A stretch of 64,000 nucleotides of DNA from assembly GCF_003050615.1 (NCBI RefSeq), contig NZ_NWBU01000009.1, positions 124,001 through 188,000 on the forward strand, given 5' to 3'. Below the pieces are notes generated by a model. The model was not told the DNA's origin, did not search any database, and was given only the letters and a program-made list of their open reading frames with translations. Shown piece after piece: positions 34,694 through 43,348 of this stretch (positions are counted from its first letter, which is position 1; every line of letters starts with the position of its first letter). Made by a program: the position numbers and the translations under genes. Source of the stretch: Sphingomonas oleivorans. Its GTDB lineage: Bacteria > Pseudomonadota > Alphaproteobacteria > Sphingomonadales > Sphingomonadaceae.

Positions 34694-36496
34694 ATGTCCA
34701 CCTATGAAGACCGTTTGAAGGCGCTTCGCGAGGAACTGGCGCGCCGCCGGCTCGACGGATTCGTCGTGCCGCTCACCGACGAGCATATGAGCGAATATGT
34801 CGGCGCCTATGCCCAGCGCCTCGCCTGGCTCACCGGTTTTCAGGGCTCGGCCGGATCGGCGGTGGTGCTGCCGGCCGAAGCCGCCATCTTCGTCGACGGC
34901 CGCTATACGCTGCAGGTGCGCGAGCAGGTCGATGGCGCGCATTGGAGCTATCAGTCGGTGCCGCAGACGAGCATTGCCCAATGGCTCCGGGAACATGCCG
35001 GCGCGGATGCGCGGATCGGCTATGATCCCTGGCTGCATACGCGCGGCTGGGTCGCCGCCGCGCGCGCCGCGCTCGCCGCCAAGGGGGCCGAGCTGGTGGC
35101 GGTGGAGACCAATCCGGTGGACGCCATCTGGCCGGATCAGCCCCGCCCGTCCGACGCGCGGCTGCTCGTCCAGCCGGATGCGCTCGCCGGCAAGCCTTCC
35201 TCCATCAAGCGGCAGGAGATAGCCGACTGGCTCGATGCGCATGGCGCGGATGTCGCCGTCCTTTCCGCGCTCGATTCGATCGCCTGGGCGCTCAATATCC
35301 GGGGCGCGGACGTCGATCGCACGCCCGTCGCGCTCGCTTATGCGCTGGTCCATGCCGATGCCACGGCGGACCTGTTCGTCGCACCCGACAAGCTGGACGA
35401 CGAGGTGCGCCAGCATCTCGGCAATGCGGTGCGCATCCATGATCGCGCGGCCTTCCAGCCGGCGCTTGGCCAGCTATCGGGCAAGTGCGTCGTTGCCGAT
35501 CCGGAACGGGCGGTTGCCGCGATCTTCGAGGCGCTGGATGCTGCCGGTGCCACCATCTTCGAGGCACGCGATCCCGCCGTGCTGTCCAAGGCGGTGAAGA
35601 ACGAGACCGAAATCGCCGGCCATCGCGCCGCCCAGGCACGCGATGGTGCCGCGCTCACCCGCTTCCTCCACTGGCTTTCGATCGAGGCGCCGAAGGGTGG
35701 CCTCACCGAGCTTTCCGCCGCCGCGAAGCTGCTCGCGTTCCGCGAGGAGAATGGCCTGCTGCGCGATCTGTCCTTCGACACCATCTCGGCGGCCGGGCCC
35801 AATGCGGCCATTCCCCATTATCGGGTGAGCGCGCAGAGCGACCGGCGGATCGAGATCGATTCCATCTATCTGGTCGATTCGGGCGGCCAATATCAGGACG
35901 GCACGACCGACGTGACGCGTACCATCATCGTCGGCACGCCGACGGCGGAGATGAAGGATCGCTTCACCCGCGTGCTCAAGGGCCATATCGCGCTCGCCCG
36001 CGCGCTTTTCCCGGAAGGGACGCGCGGCAGCCAGCTCGATACGCTCGCGCGCCAATATCTCTGGGCCGCCGGGCTCGATTATGCCCATGGCACCGGCCAT
36101 GGCGTCGGCGCCTTCCTGTCGGTGCATGAAGGGCCGCAGCGCATCGCGCCGGTCGGCAGCGGCTATGCCGGCGGGGACGAGCCGTTGCGCGCCGGCATGA
36201 TCCTCTCCAACGAGCCCGGCTATTACAAGTCGGGCGACTATGGCATCCGCATCGAGAATCTCGTGCTGGTCGAACCGCGCGACGTGGCCGGCGCCGAGAA
36301 GCGGGTGTTCGGCTTCGAGACATTGACCTTCGCGCCGATCGATCGGAATCTGATCGACGTCACGCTGCTCGACTCGGGCGAGCGGGCCTGGGTCGACGCC
36401 TATCATGCGAAGGTGGCCGATCTGATCGGCCCGCTCGTGCCGCTGGATGTGCGCGATTGGCTGGAGGGGGCCTGCCGGCCGCTTGAGGGAGCATGA
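34694..36496 (+). CDS. Xaa-Pro aminopeptidase (M24B)
   Basis: A 600-residue protein of the large aminopeptidase P type with two creatinase-like N-terminal domains (LARRRLDGFVVPLTDEHMSE, AIFVDGRYTLQVREQ) and a C-terminal pita-bread domain. Metal ligands are in YLVDSGGQYQDGTTDVTRT (two Asp), HGTGHGVGAFLSVHEGP (His), ILSNEPGYYKSG (Glu) and YGIRIENLVLV (Glu). It removes N-terminal residues before proline. The stop overlaps the glutathione peroxidase start by four bases. Confidence 0.93.
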   Translation: MSTYEDRLKALREELARRRLDGFVVPLTDEHMSEYVGAYAQRLAWLTGFQGSAGSAVVLPAEAAIFVDGRYTLQVREQVDGAHWSYQSVPQTSIAQWLREHAGADARIGYDPWLHTRGWVAAARAALAAKGAELVAVETNPVDAIWPDQPRPSDARLLVQPDALAGKPSSIKRQEIADWLDAHGADVAVLSALDSIAWALNIRGADVDRTPVALAYALVHADATADLFVAPDKLDDEVRQHLGNAVRIHDRAAFQPALGQLSGKCVVADPERAVAAIFEALDAAGATIFEARDPAVLSKAVKNETEIAGHRAAQARDGAALTRFLHWLSIEAPKGGLTELSAAAKLLAFREENGLLRDLSFDTISAAGPNAAIPHYRVSAQSDRRIEIDSIYLVDSGGQYQDGTTDVTRTIIVGTPTAEMKDRFTRVLKGHIALARALFPEGTRGSQLDTLARQYLWAAGLDYAHGTGHGVGAFLSVHEGPQRIAPVGSGYAGGDEPLRAGMILSNEPGYYKSGDYGIRIENLVLVEPRDVAGAEKRVFGFETLTFAPIDRNLIDVTLLDSGERAWVDAYHAKVADLIGPLVPLDVRDWLEGACRPLEGA

Positions 36497-37116
36497 AAAT
36501 GGGGAAGAAGGGGTTATTGATCGCAGCGGCCGCGCTTGCCGTGGCAGGCGCCGGTGCGGTGGCCTATGCCAAGTTCGATGTGCCGCCGACCCCGCCCATG
36601 GCGGCGGCCGAGGCCGCGAAGCTCAATGCCTTCGATTTCCGGCTGGTCGCGATCGACGGCGCGCCGCTGCCGATGAACAAATTCCGCGGCAAGGTGGTGC
36701 TGCTCGTCAACACCGCCAGCAAATGCGGCTTCACGCCTCAATATGAGGCGCTGCAGAAGGTCCATAGCGACTATGCGCCCAAGGGCTTCACCGTGCTCGG
36801 CGTGCCGTCCGGTGATTTCGCCGGGCAGGAACTGGCGACCAACAAGGAAATTGCCGGCTTCTGCAAGGCAACCTTCGGCATCCGCTTCCCCATGGCGGAG
36901 AAATCGGACGTGGTTGGGCCGAATGCGCTGCCAATCTATCGCTGGGCAGCGGCGAAGCTGGGACCGGACAACACGCCCAAATGGAATTTCCACAAATATC
37001 TGATCGGCCGTGACGGCCGGCTGATCGCGGCCTTCGGCACCAAGACGACGCCGGACGATCCCGCGGTCAAGGCTGCGATCGAGGCGGCGCTGAAGGCTCC
37101 GGCGCGGCGGGCTTAG
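36493..37116 (+). CDS. Glutathione peroxidase, signal-anchored
   Basis: A 207-residue thiol peroxidase of the GPx family. The active Cys replaces selenocysteine in VNTASKCGFTPQYEAL; Gln and Trp partners are in PSGDFAGQE and WNFHKYLIGRDG. An N-terminal segment (LLIAAAALAVAGAGAVAYA, residues 7-25) is an added signal or anchor, which suggests periplasmic or membrane-bound action. The core is then the usual 160 residues. It is coupled to the Xaa-Pro peptidase by an ATGA overlap. Confidence 0.92.
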   Translation: MKMGKKGLLIAAAALAVAGAGAVAYAKFDVPPTPPMAAAEAAKLNAFDFRLVAIDGAPLPMNKFRGKVVLLVNTASKCGFTPQYEALQKVHSDYAPKGFTVLGVPSGDFAGQELATNKEIAGFCKATFGIRFPMAEKSDVVGPNALPIYRWAAAKLGPDNTPKWNFHKYLIGRDGRLIAAFGTKTTPDDPAVKAAIEAALKAPARRA

Positions 37117-37210
37117 CCGCCGCCTCGCGCGCCTGAGCCTTGCGACGCTTCAGATTTTCGCGGAGCGCCTCGGCCAGGCGGCGGGCGCGTTCCTCGGCTT
37201 GGTCGGTCAT
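37067..37210 (-). CDS. Small basic hypothetical protein (47 aa)
   Basis: A 47-residue frame starting MTDQAEERARRLAEALREN and continuing LKRRKAQAREAAAKP with a Pro/Ala tail. It is probably a single charged helix. It resembles short DNA- or RNA-binding-like proteins common in sphingomonads, but I cannot name it. It overlaps the last 50 bases of the glutathione peroxidase gene on the opposite strand and has no clear ribosome binding site, so expression is uncertain. Confidence 0.5.
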   Translation of the reverse strand: MTDQAEERARRLAEALRENLKRRKAQAREAAAKPAAPEPSAPPRSQP

Positions 37211-37335
37211 GGGGAGCGCGTAAAACGATCGGCCAGGAGCGCGCAAGCCGCCTTGACGTGCCGCGGCACTTTCTCCATAGCGCCGCACCACCGCTCGAAA
37301 AGAGCGGGGTCCGCTTCGCGGATCATGCTGGCGAT

Positions 37336-37410
<75 letters not shown>

Positions 37411-37440
37411 GCATCTGCAAATCCGGCCAGGCGCAAGCGA

Positions 37441-37469
37441 AAGCGCCATCTCGTCGATAGGGCGCTTTC
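37441..37469 (+). terminator. Possible terminator hairpin after tRNA-Thr
   Basis: Eight-base arms aaagcgcc and ggcgcttt with a 13-base loop, 30 bases past the tRNA. The loop is large and no T-run follows, so support is weak. The remaining 95 bases before the next gene show nothing else. Confidence 0.3.
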
Positions 37470-37564
37470 CCCTTCAGCACTCGCCAAATGGGCGAATCGG
37501 GAAAGCGGGCGCCACCCCAACCGAGGATAAGGATCGCCCGCGCCGAGCCGCTAGGCTGCGGGCC

Positions 37565-38134
37565 ATGTGCAACCGTTATCGCGTGACGACCGATCGGGTG
37601 GAGCTTGCCGACGCCTTCGACGTCACGGTCGTTCCCGAATATGATCGCCTGCCCGATCCGGAGTTGTTCCCCAAGCGGCTCGCCTATGTCGTCCGGCGCG
37701 AGGGCGGCGAGCGGCTGCTCGACATCATGTCCTGGGGCTTCCCGCCGCCGTCCGGCAACCGGCCCGTCACCAATGTCCGCAATCTCGCCAGCCCCTTCTG
37801 GCGGACGGCGCTTTCCCGGCCGGATCGGCGCTGCCTCGTGCCGGTCGGCGAATTTTGCGAATGGGAGGGGGAGAAGGGCCATAAGGTCGCGCGCTGGTTC
37901 CGCCTGGTCGATCGCCCGATCTTCGCCTTTGCCGGGCTCTGGCGGCCGTTCGAAGGCGGCGGGGCCTATGCCTTTCTGACCTGCGAGCCCAATCCGCTGG
38001 TCGGGGCGGTCCACCCCAAGGCCATGCCGGTCATCCTTCATGAAGAGGATCATGAGCGTTGGATGACGGCCGACATGGCCGATGTGCTGCCGCTCGCGGC
38101 ACCCTATCCGTCGCAGTTGATGGTCATGGAATGA
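37565..38134 (+). CDS. SOS response-associated peptidase (YedK/HMCES family)
   Basis: A 189-residue SRAP protein. The catalytic Cys2 is exposed after Met removal (MCNRYRV), Asn is in TNVRNLASPFW, Glu in GEFCEWEG and His in HPKAMPVILHEED. SRAP proteins form a stable covalent bond with abasic sites in single-stranded DNA and so protect replication forks. All four key residues are present. No LexA-type GTTC repeat is visible upstream, so SOS control is not supported here. Confidence 0.94.
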   Translation: MCNRYRVTTDRVELADAFDVTVVPEYDRLPDPELFPKRLAYVVRREGGERLLDIMSWGFPPPSGNRPVTNVRNLASPFWRTALSRPDRRCLVPVGEFCEWEGEKGHKVARWFRLVDRPIFAFAGLWRPFEGGGAYAFLTCEPNPLVGAVHPKAMPVILHEEDHERWMTADMADVLPLAAPYPSQLMVME

Positions 38135-38195
38135 GTGTGGGAAGGGGCGCGGGCGATGATTGACGCATGGCCGGCTGCCGCCCAAGAACGGCGCC

Positions 38196-39197
38196 ATGCG
38201 CTTCTTCTCCGACAATGCCGCCCCCGTCCATCCGCGCGTGATCGACGCGATCCTCGCCGCCAATGGCGTCGATGCCGCTTATGATGGCGATGCGCTGAGC
38301 GCGGCGCTCGATTCGGCCTTTTCCGATCTGTTCGGGCGCGATGTGGCGGCCTTGTGGGTCGCGACCGGAACGGCGGCCAACGCGCTCGCGCTCGCCGCGC
38401 TCTGCCCGCCTTATGGCGGCGTCATCACGCATCGCGATGCGCATATCCAGAATGACGAATGCGGCGCGCCCGAATTCTTCACCCATGGCGCCAAGCTGCT
38501 GCTCGCCGAGGGGGAGGGGGCGAAGCTCAGCCCCGAGGGCGTCCGCGCGGTTGCCGATGCTATTGCCGACGATGTCCATCGGGTGCAGCCGCACGCGCTG
38601 TCGATCACCAACGCCACCGAATATGGGCTGGTCTATGCGCCCGACGAGGTGGCGGCACTTGGCGACTTCGCCAAGGCACGGGGCTTGGGCTTCCATATGG
38701 ACGGCGCGCGTTTCGCCAATGCCGTCGCGCATCTCGGCTGCGACCCGGCGGAACTGACATGGCGCGCGGGCGTGGACGTGCTGAGTTTCGGCTTCGTCAA
38801 AAATGGCGGCATGTCCGCCGAGGCGCTGATCTTCTTCGATCCCGAGCTGGCGCGCGCGGCGCGCTATCGCCGCAAGCGCGCCGGCCATCTTCTTTCCAAG
38901 GGCCGCTATCTCGCAGCCCAGCTATTGGCGATGCTGGAGGAGGATCTGTGGATCGCCAATGGCCGCGCAGCCAATGCGGCCGCGTCGCGGCTCGCGGCGG
39001 CGGCGGGCGCGCGGCTGATCCATCCCGTCCAGGCAAACGAGATCTTCCTGCGCGTGACGCCGGAGGCGGCGGCGGCGCTGCGTGGCAAGGGCTTCGATTT
39101 CTACGATTGGGGGCCGGGCGAGGCGCGGCTGGTGACGAGCTGGCACCAGAGCGAAGCGGATGTGGCCCTGCTGGCGGACGCGATCGCCGCACTGTGA
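38196..39197 (+). CDS. ltaE: Low-specificity L-threonine aldolase
   Basis: A 333-residue PLP enzyme that splits threonine into glycine and acetaldehyde. The PLP lysine is in VLSFGFVKNGGMSAE, the Asp that binds the pyridine nitrogen is in GFHMDGARFANAVAHLG, and FVATGTAAN-like VATGTAANALALAA is the phosphate loop. The start at 38196 (MRFFSDNAAPVHP) is the family start; the upstream ATG at 38160 adds 12 unlikely residues. It is convergent with the epimerase gene. Confidence 0.9.
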   Translation: MRFFSDNAAPVHPRVIDAILAANGVDAAYDGDALSAALDSAFSDLFGRDVAALWVATGTAANALALAALCPPYGGVITHRDAHIQNDECGAPEFFTHGAKLLLAEGEGAKLSPEGVRAVADAIADDVHRVQPHALSITNATEYGLVYAPDEVAALGDFAKARGLGFHMDGARFANAVAHLGCDPAELTWRAGVDVLSFGFVKNGGMSAEALIFFDPELARAARYRRKRAGHLLSKGRYLAAQLLAMLEEDLWIANGRAANAAASRLAAAAGARLIHPVQANEIFLRVTPEAAAALRGKGFDFYDWGPGEARLVTSWHQSEADVALLADAIAAL

Positions 39198-39207
39198 ACG
39201 CGCCGGC

Positions 39208-40008
39208 TCAGCCGATCAGCGCACGCAGCCCGGCGCGATAATCGGGATAGAGCGGCCGCCAGCCGAGCAGCCGCTTCGCCTTGCCGTTCGCCACCCGTCG
39301 GTTCTCCGCATAGAAGGCGCGCGCCGCGGGCGACAGCCCTGCCTTGTCGAGCGGGAGGAGTGGCGGCCAGGGTTTGCCGAGAAGGTCGCAGCCATATTCG
39401 ATCACGCGATTCTGATGCGCCGGCAGATCGTCCGCCAGATTGTAGATGCCCGCCGGTCCGCGCGCGATGCTCGCCAGCACGCCACCTGCAATGTCGTCGA
39501 CATGGATGCGGCTGAATATTTGGCCGGGCAGGTCGATGCGGTGCGCCCGGCCCTGTGCCACCCGCTCCAGCGCCGATCGGCCGGGGCCATAAATGCCCGG
39601 CAGGCGGAAGATGCGCGCTTGCGGGTGGAGCGCCGCCCAGGCGCGATCGGCCGCGGCACGCGCCCCGCGCCGTCCGCCCCCGGTCGGGCTCGCCTCGTCC
39701 ACCCAGGCGCCTGCCACATCGCCATAGACGCCGGTGGAGGAAAGATAGCCGATCCAGCGTGCCGGCGCCGCCGCCAGCGCCGGGCCATAAGCGGCGAGCA
39801 CCGGATCGCTCTCCCCCTCGGGCGGCACGGAGGACAATATATGCGTCGCCGATGCGATCGCGGCATGGACGGCGTTGCGGTCGTCGAAAGCGATAGCTCC
39901 CCCTTCCGCGCTCCGCCGCGTCGCGCTCACCCACCAGCCCTCTGCCTCGAGCCGGGATGCGATGCGACCGGCCGCATAACCGAGGCCGAGGATGAGCATA
40001 TGGGGCAT
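39208..40008 (-). CDS. NAD(P)-dependent epimerase/dehydratase (YeeZ-like)
   Basis: A 266-residue extended short-chain dehydrogenase. The N-terminal nucleotide-binding motif is LILGLGYAAGRIASRL (GxGxxA/G type), YLSSTGVYGDVAGAW contains the active-site STxVY, and RLPGIYGPGRSAL is conserved. It belongs to the YeeZ-like group of SDR proteins, and the substrate is unknown. The start at 40008 gives this exact Rossmann start, and the much longer open frame upstream is antisense to pepN. Confidence 0.88.
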   Translation of the reverse strand: MPHMLILGLGYAAGRIASRLEAEGWWVSATRRSAEGGAIAFDDRNAVHAAIASATHILSSVPPEGESDPVLAAYGPALAAAPARWIGYLSSTGVYGDVAGAWVDEASPTGGGRRGARAAADRAWAALHPQARIFRLPGIYGPGRSALERVAQGRAHRIDLPGQIFSRIHVDDIAGGVLASIARGPAGIYNLADDLPAHQNRVIEYGCDLLGKPWPPLLPLDKAGLSPAARAFYAENRRVANGKAKRLLGWRPLYPDYRAGLRALIG

Positions 40009-40050
40009 CCATCCATTGTAACGGCATCGCCGCGCACGTAGATACTGCAA

Positions 40051-42648
40051 ATGCCCGATATCTCGTCCACCGTCGCTCCGCCGCCCGTTATCCATCGGGA
40101 GGATTATCGGCCGCCCGAATGGCTGGTGCCCGATATCGCGCTCGATTTCGCGCTCGATCCGGCGGCGACGCGGGTACGTGCCCGGCTGGAGGTGCAGCGC
40201 AACGGCGAGCATGCGCATCCGCTGCGGCTCGACGGCGACGGGCTGGTGCCGCTCTCGGTGCTGGTCGATGGTGCGCCGCTCGCCGATTCCTGGCGGCTCG
40301 ACGGCGGCGCGCTGCTGATCGACCTGCCGGGCGATACGCATATCGTCGAAACCGAGGTGGAGATCGCGCCCGAGGCGAACAGCCAGCTCATGGGCCTTTA
40401 TGCTTCGGGCGGGCTGCTCTGTACCCAATGCGAGGCGGAAGGATTCCGTCGTATCACCTTCTTCCCCGACCGGCCGGACGTGCTCAGCCGCTATACGGTG
40501 CGGATGGAGGCGGATCGCACGCGCTATCCGATCCTGCTCGCCAATGGCGATCCGGTGGGCGCGGGCGAGCTTGGCGATGGCCGCCACTGGGCCGAATGGC
40601 GCGATCCCTTCCTCAAGCCCTGCTATCTCTTCGCGCTGGTGGCGGGCGATCTCGTCGCCAATCGGGCCAATTTCACCACCCGCTCGGGCCGCGAGGTGGA
40701 TCTGGCGATCTGGGTGCGCGAGGCCGATCTTCCCAAGACGGATCATGCCATGGCCGCGCTCAAGGCGTCGATGGCGTGGGACGAACATGTCTATGGCCGC
40801 GAATATGATCTGGCCATGTTCAACATCGTCGCCGTTTCCGATTTCAATTTCGGTGCGATGGAGAATAAGGGCCTCAACATCTTCAATTCGCGCTACATCC
40901 TCGCCGATCCCGAAACGGCGACGGATGCCGATTTCGATGCGGTCGCCGGCGTCGTCGCGCATGAATATTTCCACAATTGGTCGGGCAACCGCGTCACCTG
41001 CCGGGATTGGTTCCAGTTATCGCTGAAGGAGGGGTTCACCGTCTTTCGTGATCAGTGCTTCTCCGCCGATCAGGGATCGGCCGCGGTCAAGCGGATCGAG
41101 GATGTGCGCTGCCTGCGCGCCGCCCAGTTTCCGGAGGATGCCGGTCCGCTCGCCCATCCGATCCGGCCCGAAAGCTATATCGAGATTTCGAACTTCTACA
41201 CCGCCACCGTCTACAATAAGGGCGCGGAGGTGATCCGCATGCTCCGCACCATGCTGGGTGCGGAGCGGTTCCGTCAGGGCAGCGACCTTTATTTCGAGCG
41301 GCATGACGGCACCGCTGCCACCTGCGAGGATTTCGTCCGCGCGATGGAGGATGCGAGCGGCGAGGATCTCACCGATTTCCGTCGCTGGTATTCGCAGGCG
41401 GGCACGCCGCGGGTGAAGGCGTCGCTCTCCCACGACGCGCCCGGCGGGCGCGCCCGGCTGGAGCTGGAGCAGACCGTGCCCGCGACGCCGGGGCAACCGG
41501 AGAAGCTGGCGATGCCGATCCCGCTGCGCATCGCGCTGTTCGGCGAGCGTTCGGGCGAGATATTCGGCGGCGAGCAACTCGTCCTGCTCGACGACGAGAA
41601 GCATGAGATATTGTTCGAGGGCATAAGCGAGCGGCCCATCCTGTCGATCAATCGCGGCTTTTCGGCGCCGGTGATCGTGGAGACCAACCGCACGGCCGAC
41701 GATCTCGCCTTCCTGTCGGCGCATGACGACGATCCCTTCGCCCGTTATGAGGCGATGCAGCAGCTCATGCTCGATACGCTGGTGGCGCGCATCGCGCATG
41801 GCTCGGCCGATCATGCGCCGGTGATCCAGGCGGTGCGCGATACGCTCGCCGATCCCGCGCTCGATGCCGCCTTCGTGGCGGAAGCGGTGCTGCTGCCGTC
41901 CGAAAGCTTCATCGGGGATCAGATGCCGCTGGTCGATCCCGATGCGATCCATCGCGCGCGCGAGGCGCTTCGGACGGATCTCGGCCGCAGCCTGCTCACC
42001 GACTGGCGGGAAGCCTATGCCGCGAACGCCGCCAATCGCTACGAATATTCGCCGACCGCGAAGGGCGCGCGCCGCCTGCGTACCGTGTCGCTCGGCTATA
42101 TCGCGGCGAGCGGCGCTGCGGACGCACCGGCACTCGCCTTCGATCAGTTCGGGCAGGCGGACAATATGACGGATCGGCAGGGCGCGCTCGGCGTGCTTGC
42201 CAACAGCATGTCGCCCGAGCGGGAGAAGGCGCTCGCCGCCTTCTACGAACGTTATCGCGGCGATGCGCTGGTGCTCGACAAATGGTTCACCACCCAGGCG
42301 CTCTCCACCCGCGACGATACGGTGGAGCAGGTCGAGCGGCTGGCGGCGCATCCCGATTTCACCATCGCCAATCCGAACCGGCTGCGCTCGCTGGTCGGCG
42401 CCTTCGCGGCCAATCAGCGCGCGTTCCACGACCTGGCCGGGCGCGGCTATCGCTTCCTGGCGGACATGGTGCTGCGCGTCGATCGTCTCAATCCGCAAAC
42501 GGCGGCGAAGCTCGTGCCTCCGCTCGGCCGCTGGCGCCGCTTCGACGCCACCCGCGCCGCCCGGATGCGCGCCGAGCTGGAACGGGTGCTGGCCGCGCCC
42601 GATCTGTCGCGCGACGTCTTCGAGCAGGTGTCGAAGAGCCTGGCGTAG
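40051..42648 (+). CDS. pepN: Aminopeptidase N (M1 family)
   Basis: An 865-residue zinc aminopeptidase of the gammaproteobacterial/alphaproteobacterial PepN type. The exopeptidase motif is NFGAMENKGLNIF, the zinc motif is VVAHEYFHNWSGNRVT, and the third ligand Glu is in LSLKEGFTVFRD. The catalytic Tyr region is SNFYTATVYNKGAEV. It trims N-terminal residues of peptides in the cytoplasm. The C-terminal half is helical, as expected. It is divergent from the epimerase gene, 42 bases away. Confidence 0.97.
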   Translation: MPDISSTVAPPPVIHREDYRPPEWLVPDIALDFALDPAATRVRARLEVQRNGEHAHPLRLDGDGLVPLSVLVDGAPLADSWRLDGGALLIDLPGDTHIVETEVEIAPEANSQLMGLYASGGLLCTQCEAEGFRRITFFPDRPDVLSRYTVRMEADRTRYPILLANGDPVGAGELGDGRHWAEWRDPFLKPCYLFALVAGDLVANRANFTTRSGREVDLAIWVREADLPKTDHAMAALKASMAWDEHVYGREYDLAMFNIVAVSDFNFGAMENKGLNIFNSRYILADPETATDADFDAVAGVVAHEYFHNWSGNRVTCRDWFQLSLKEGFTVFRDQCFSADQGSAAVKRIEDVRCLRAAQFPEDAGPLAHPIRPESYIEISNFYTATVYNKGAEVIRMLRTMLGAERFRQGSDLYFERHDGTAATCEDFVRAMEDASGEDLTDFRRWYSQAGTPRVKASLSHDAPGGRARLELEQTVPATPGQPEKLAMPIPLRIALFGERSGEIFGGEQLVLLDDEKHEILFEGISERPILSINRGFSAPVIVETNRTADDLAFLSAHDDDPFARYEAMQQLMLDTLVARIAHGSADHAPVIQAVRDTLADPALDAAFVAEAVLLPSESFIGDQMPLVDPDAIHRAREALRTDLGRSLLTDWREAYAANAANRYEYSPTAKGARRLRTVSLGYIAASGAADAPALAFDQFGQADNMTDRQGALGVLANSMSPEREKALAAFYERYRGDALVLDKWFTTQALSTRDDTVEQVERLAAHPDFTIANPNRLRSLVGAFAANQRAFHDLAGRGYRFLADMVLRVDRLNPQTAAKLVPPLGRWRRFDATRAARMRAELERVLAAPDLSRDVFEQVSKSLA

Positions 42649-42654
42649 GGCGAA

Positions 42655-42704
42655 GAAACCTGTCCGATAAAGCGCGTCCTCCCGACGCGCTCAATGCAGG
42701 TTTC
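42655..42704. terminator. Nested palindrome between pepN and the lipoprotein gene
   Basis: Outer arms gaaacctg and caggtttc enclose an eight-base inner stem (agcgcgtc/gacgcgct, loop ctccc). It fills half of a convergent gap, so a two-way terminator or a repeat is likely. No T-run is present. A further palindromic piece (gctcagcccgagc) follows. Confidence 0.45.
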
Positions 42705-42748
42705 GACAGCTCAGCCCGAGCGCGGCGATTCAATCCAGGCGGGCTGTC

Positions 42749-43348
42749 CTATCGCCCCAGCCAGTCCGAAACTTCAGCCGCCACCTGATTGGCCGCCTGG
42801 TTGAGCGCCGTCGCGACCGTTTCCGGATCATGGTCGGCCACCGGCACGCGCGCCTCGAAACGGCGCGTCTCGCTGGAGCCGCTGCGCAGGAGCATCGCGT
42901 CATAGGTCACGATCACATTGGACGATGGCGCGTCGAGGCCGAAATTGAGCAGCCGTCCCGTCAGCCGCGTATCGGGCGCGAAGGAGGCGAGGCGCAGATC
43001 CGGCACGATCCGGCCCGTCCGCGCGGCGATCGTCTCGGCAAGCAGCGCACGGAACAGGCGGGAGGGCTGTTCCACCCAGAGCGCGTCCTTGAGATAGGCC
43101 ACCGAATTGTTTCCGGTCCGCACGGGCACGCGCTGCGTCATGAGCGCCTGCGGTACGGTCGGCACCAGTACGGCCACCACGCTGCCATTCTGTACGCTAT
43201 GGCTCGTGCCCACCGCGACCGGCGAGGCCGCGTTCAACGTCAGCAGCGTCCTGGGCGGCTTCTCGCCGAGGCTGATGCAGGCCGCGAGCGGCAGGCCCAG
43301 GAGAATGGGGAGGAGGGAGAGGAGCGGACGGCGCTGGTGCATGGTCAT
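42749..43348 (-). CDS. ABC-type transport auxiliary lipoprotein (PqiC-like)
   Basis: A 199-residue lipoprotein. The signal ends with the lipobox LPLAACIS, giving a lipid-modified Cys at about residue 24. The body (LTLNAASPVAVGTS, VPQALMTQRVPVRTGNNSVAYL, WVEQPSRLFRALLAETIA) matches the DUF330/ABC auxiliary lipoprotein family, which accompanies MCE-type lipid transporters and probably sits at the outer membrane. Its start overlaps the MlaD-like gene stop by four bases, so it closes the operon. Confidence 0.9.
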   Translation of the reverse strand: MTMHQRRPLLSLLPILLGLPLAACISLGEKPPRTLLTLNAASPVAVGTSHSVQNGSVVAVLVPTVPQALMTQRVPVRTGNNSVAYLKDALWVEQPSRLFRALLAETIAARTGRIVPDLRLASFAPDTRLTGRLLNFGLDAPSSNVIVTYDAMLLRSGSSETRRFEARVPVADHDPETVATALNQAANQVAAEVSDWLGR

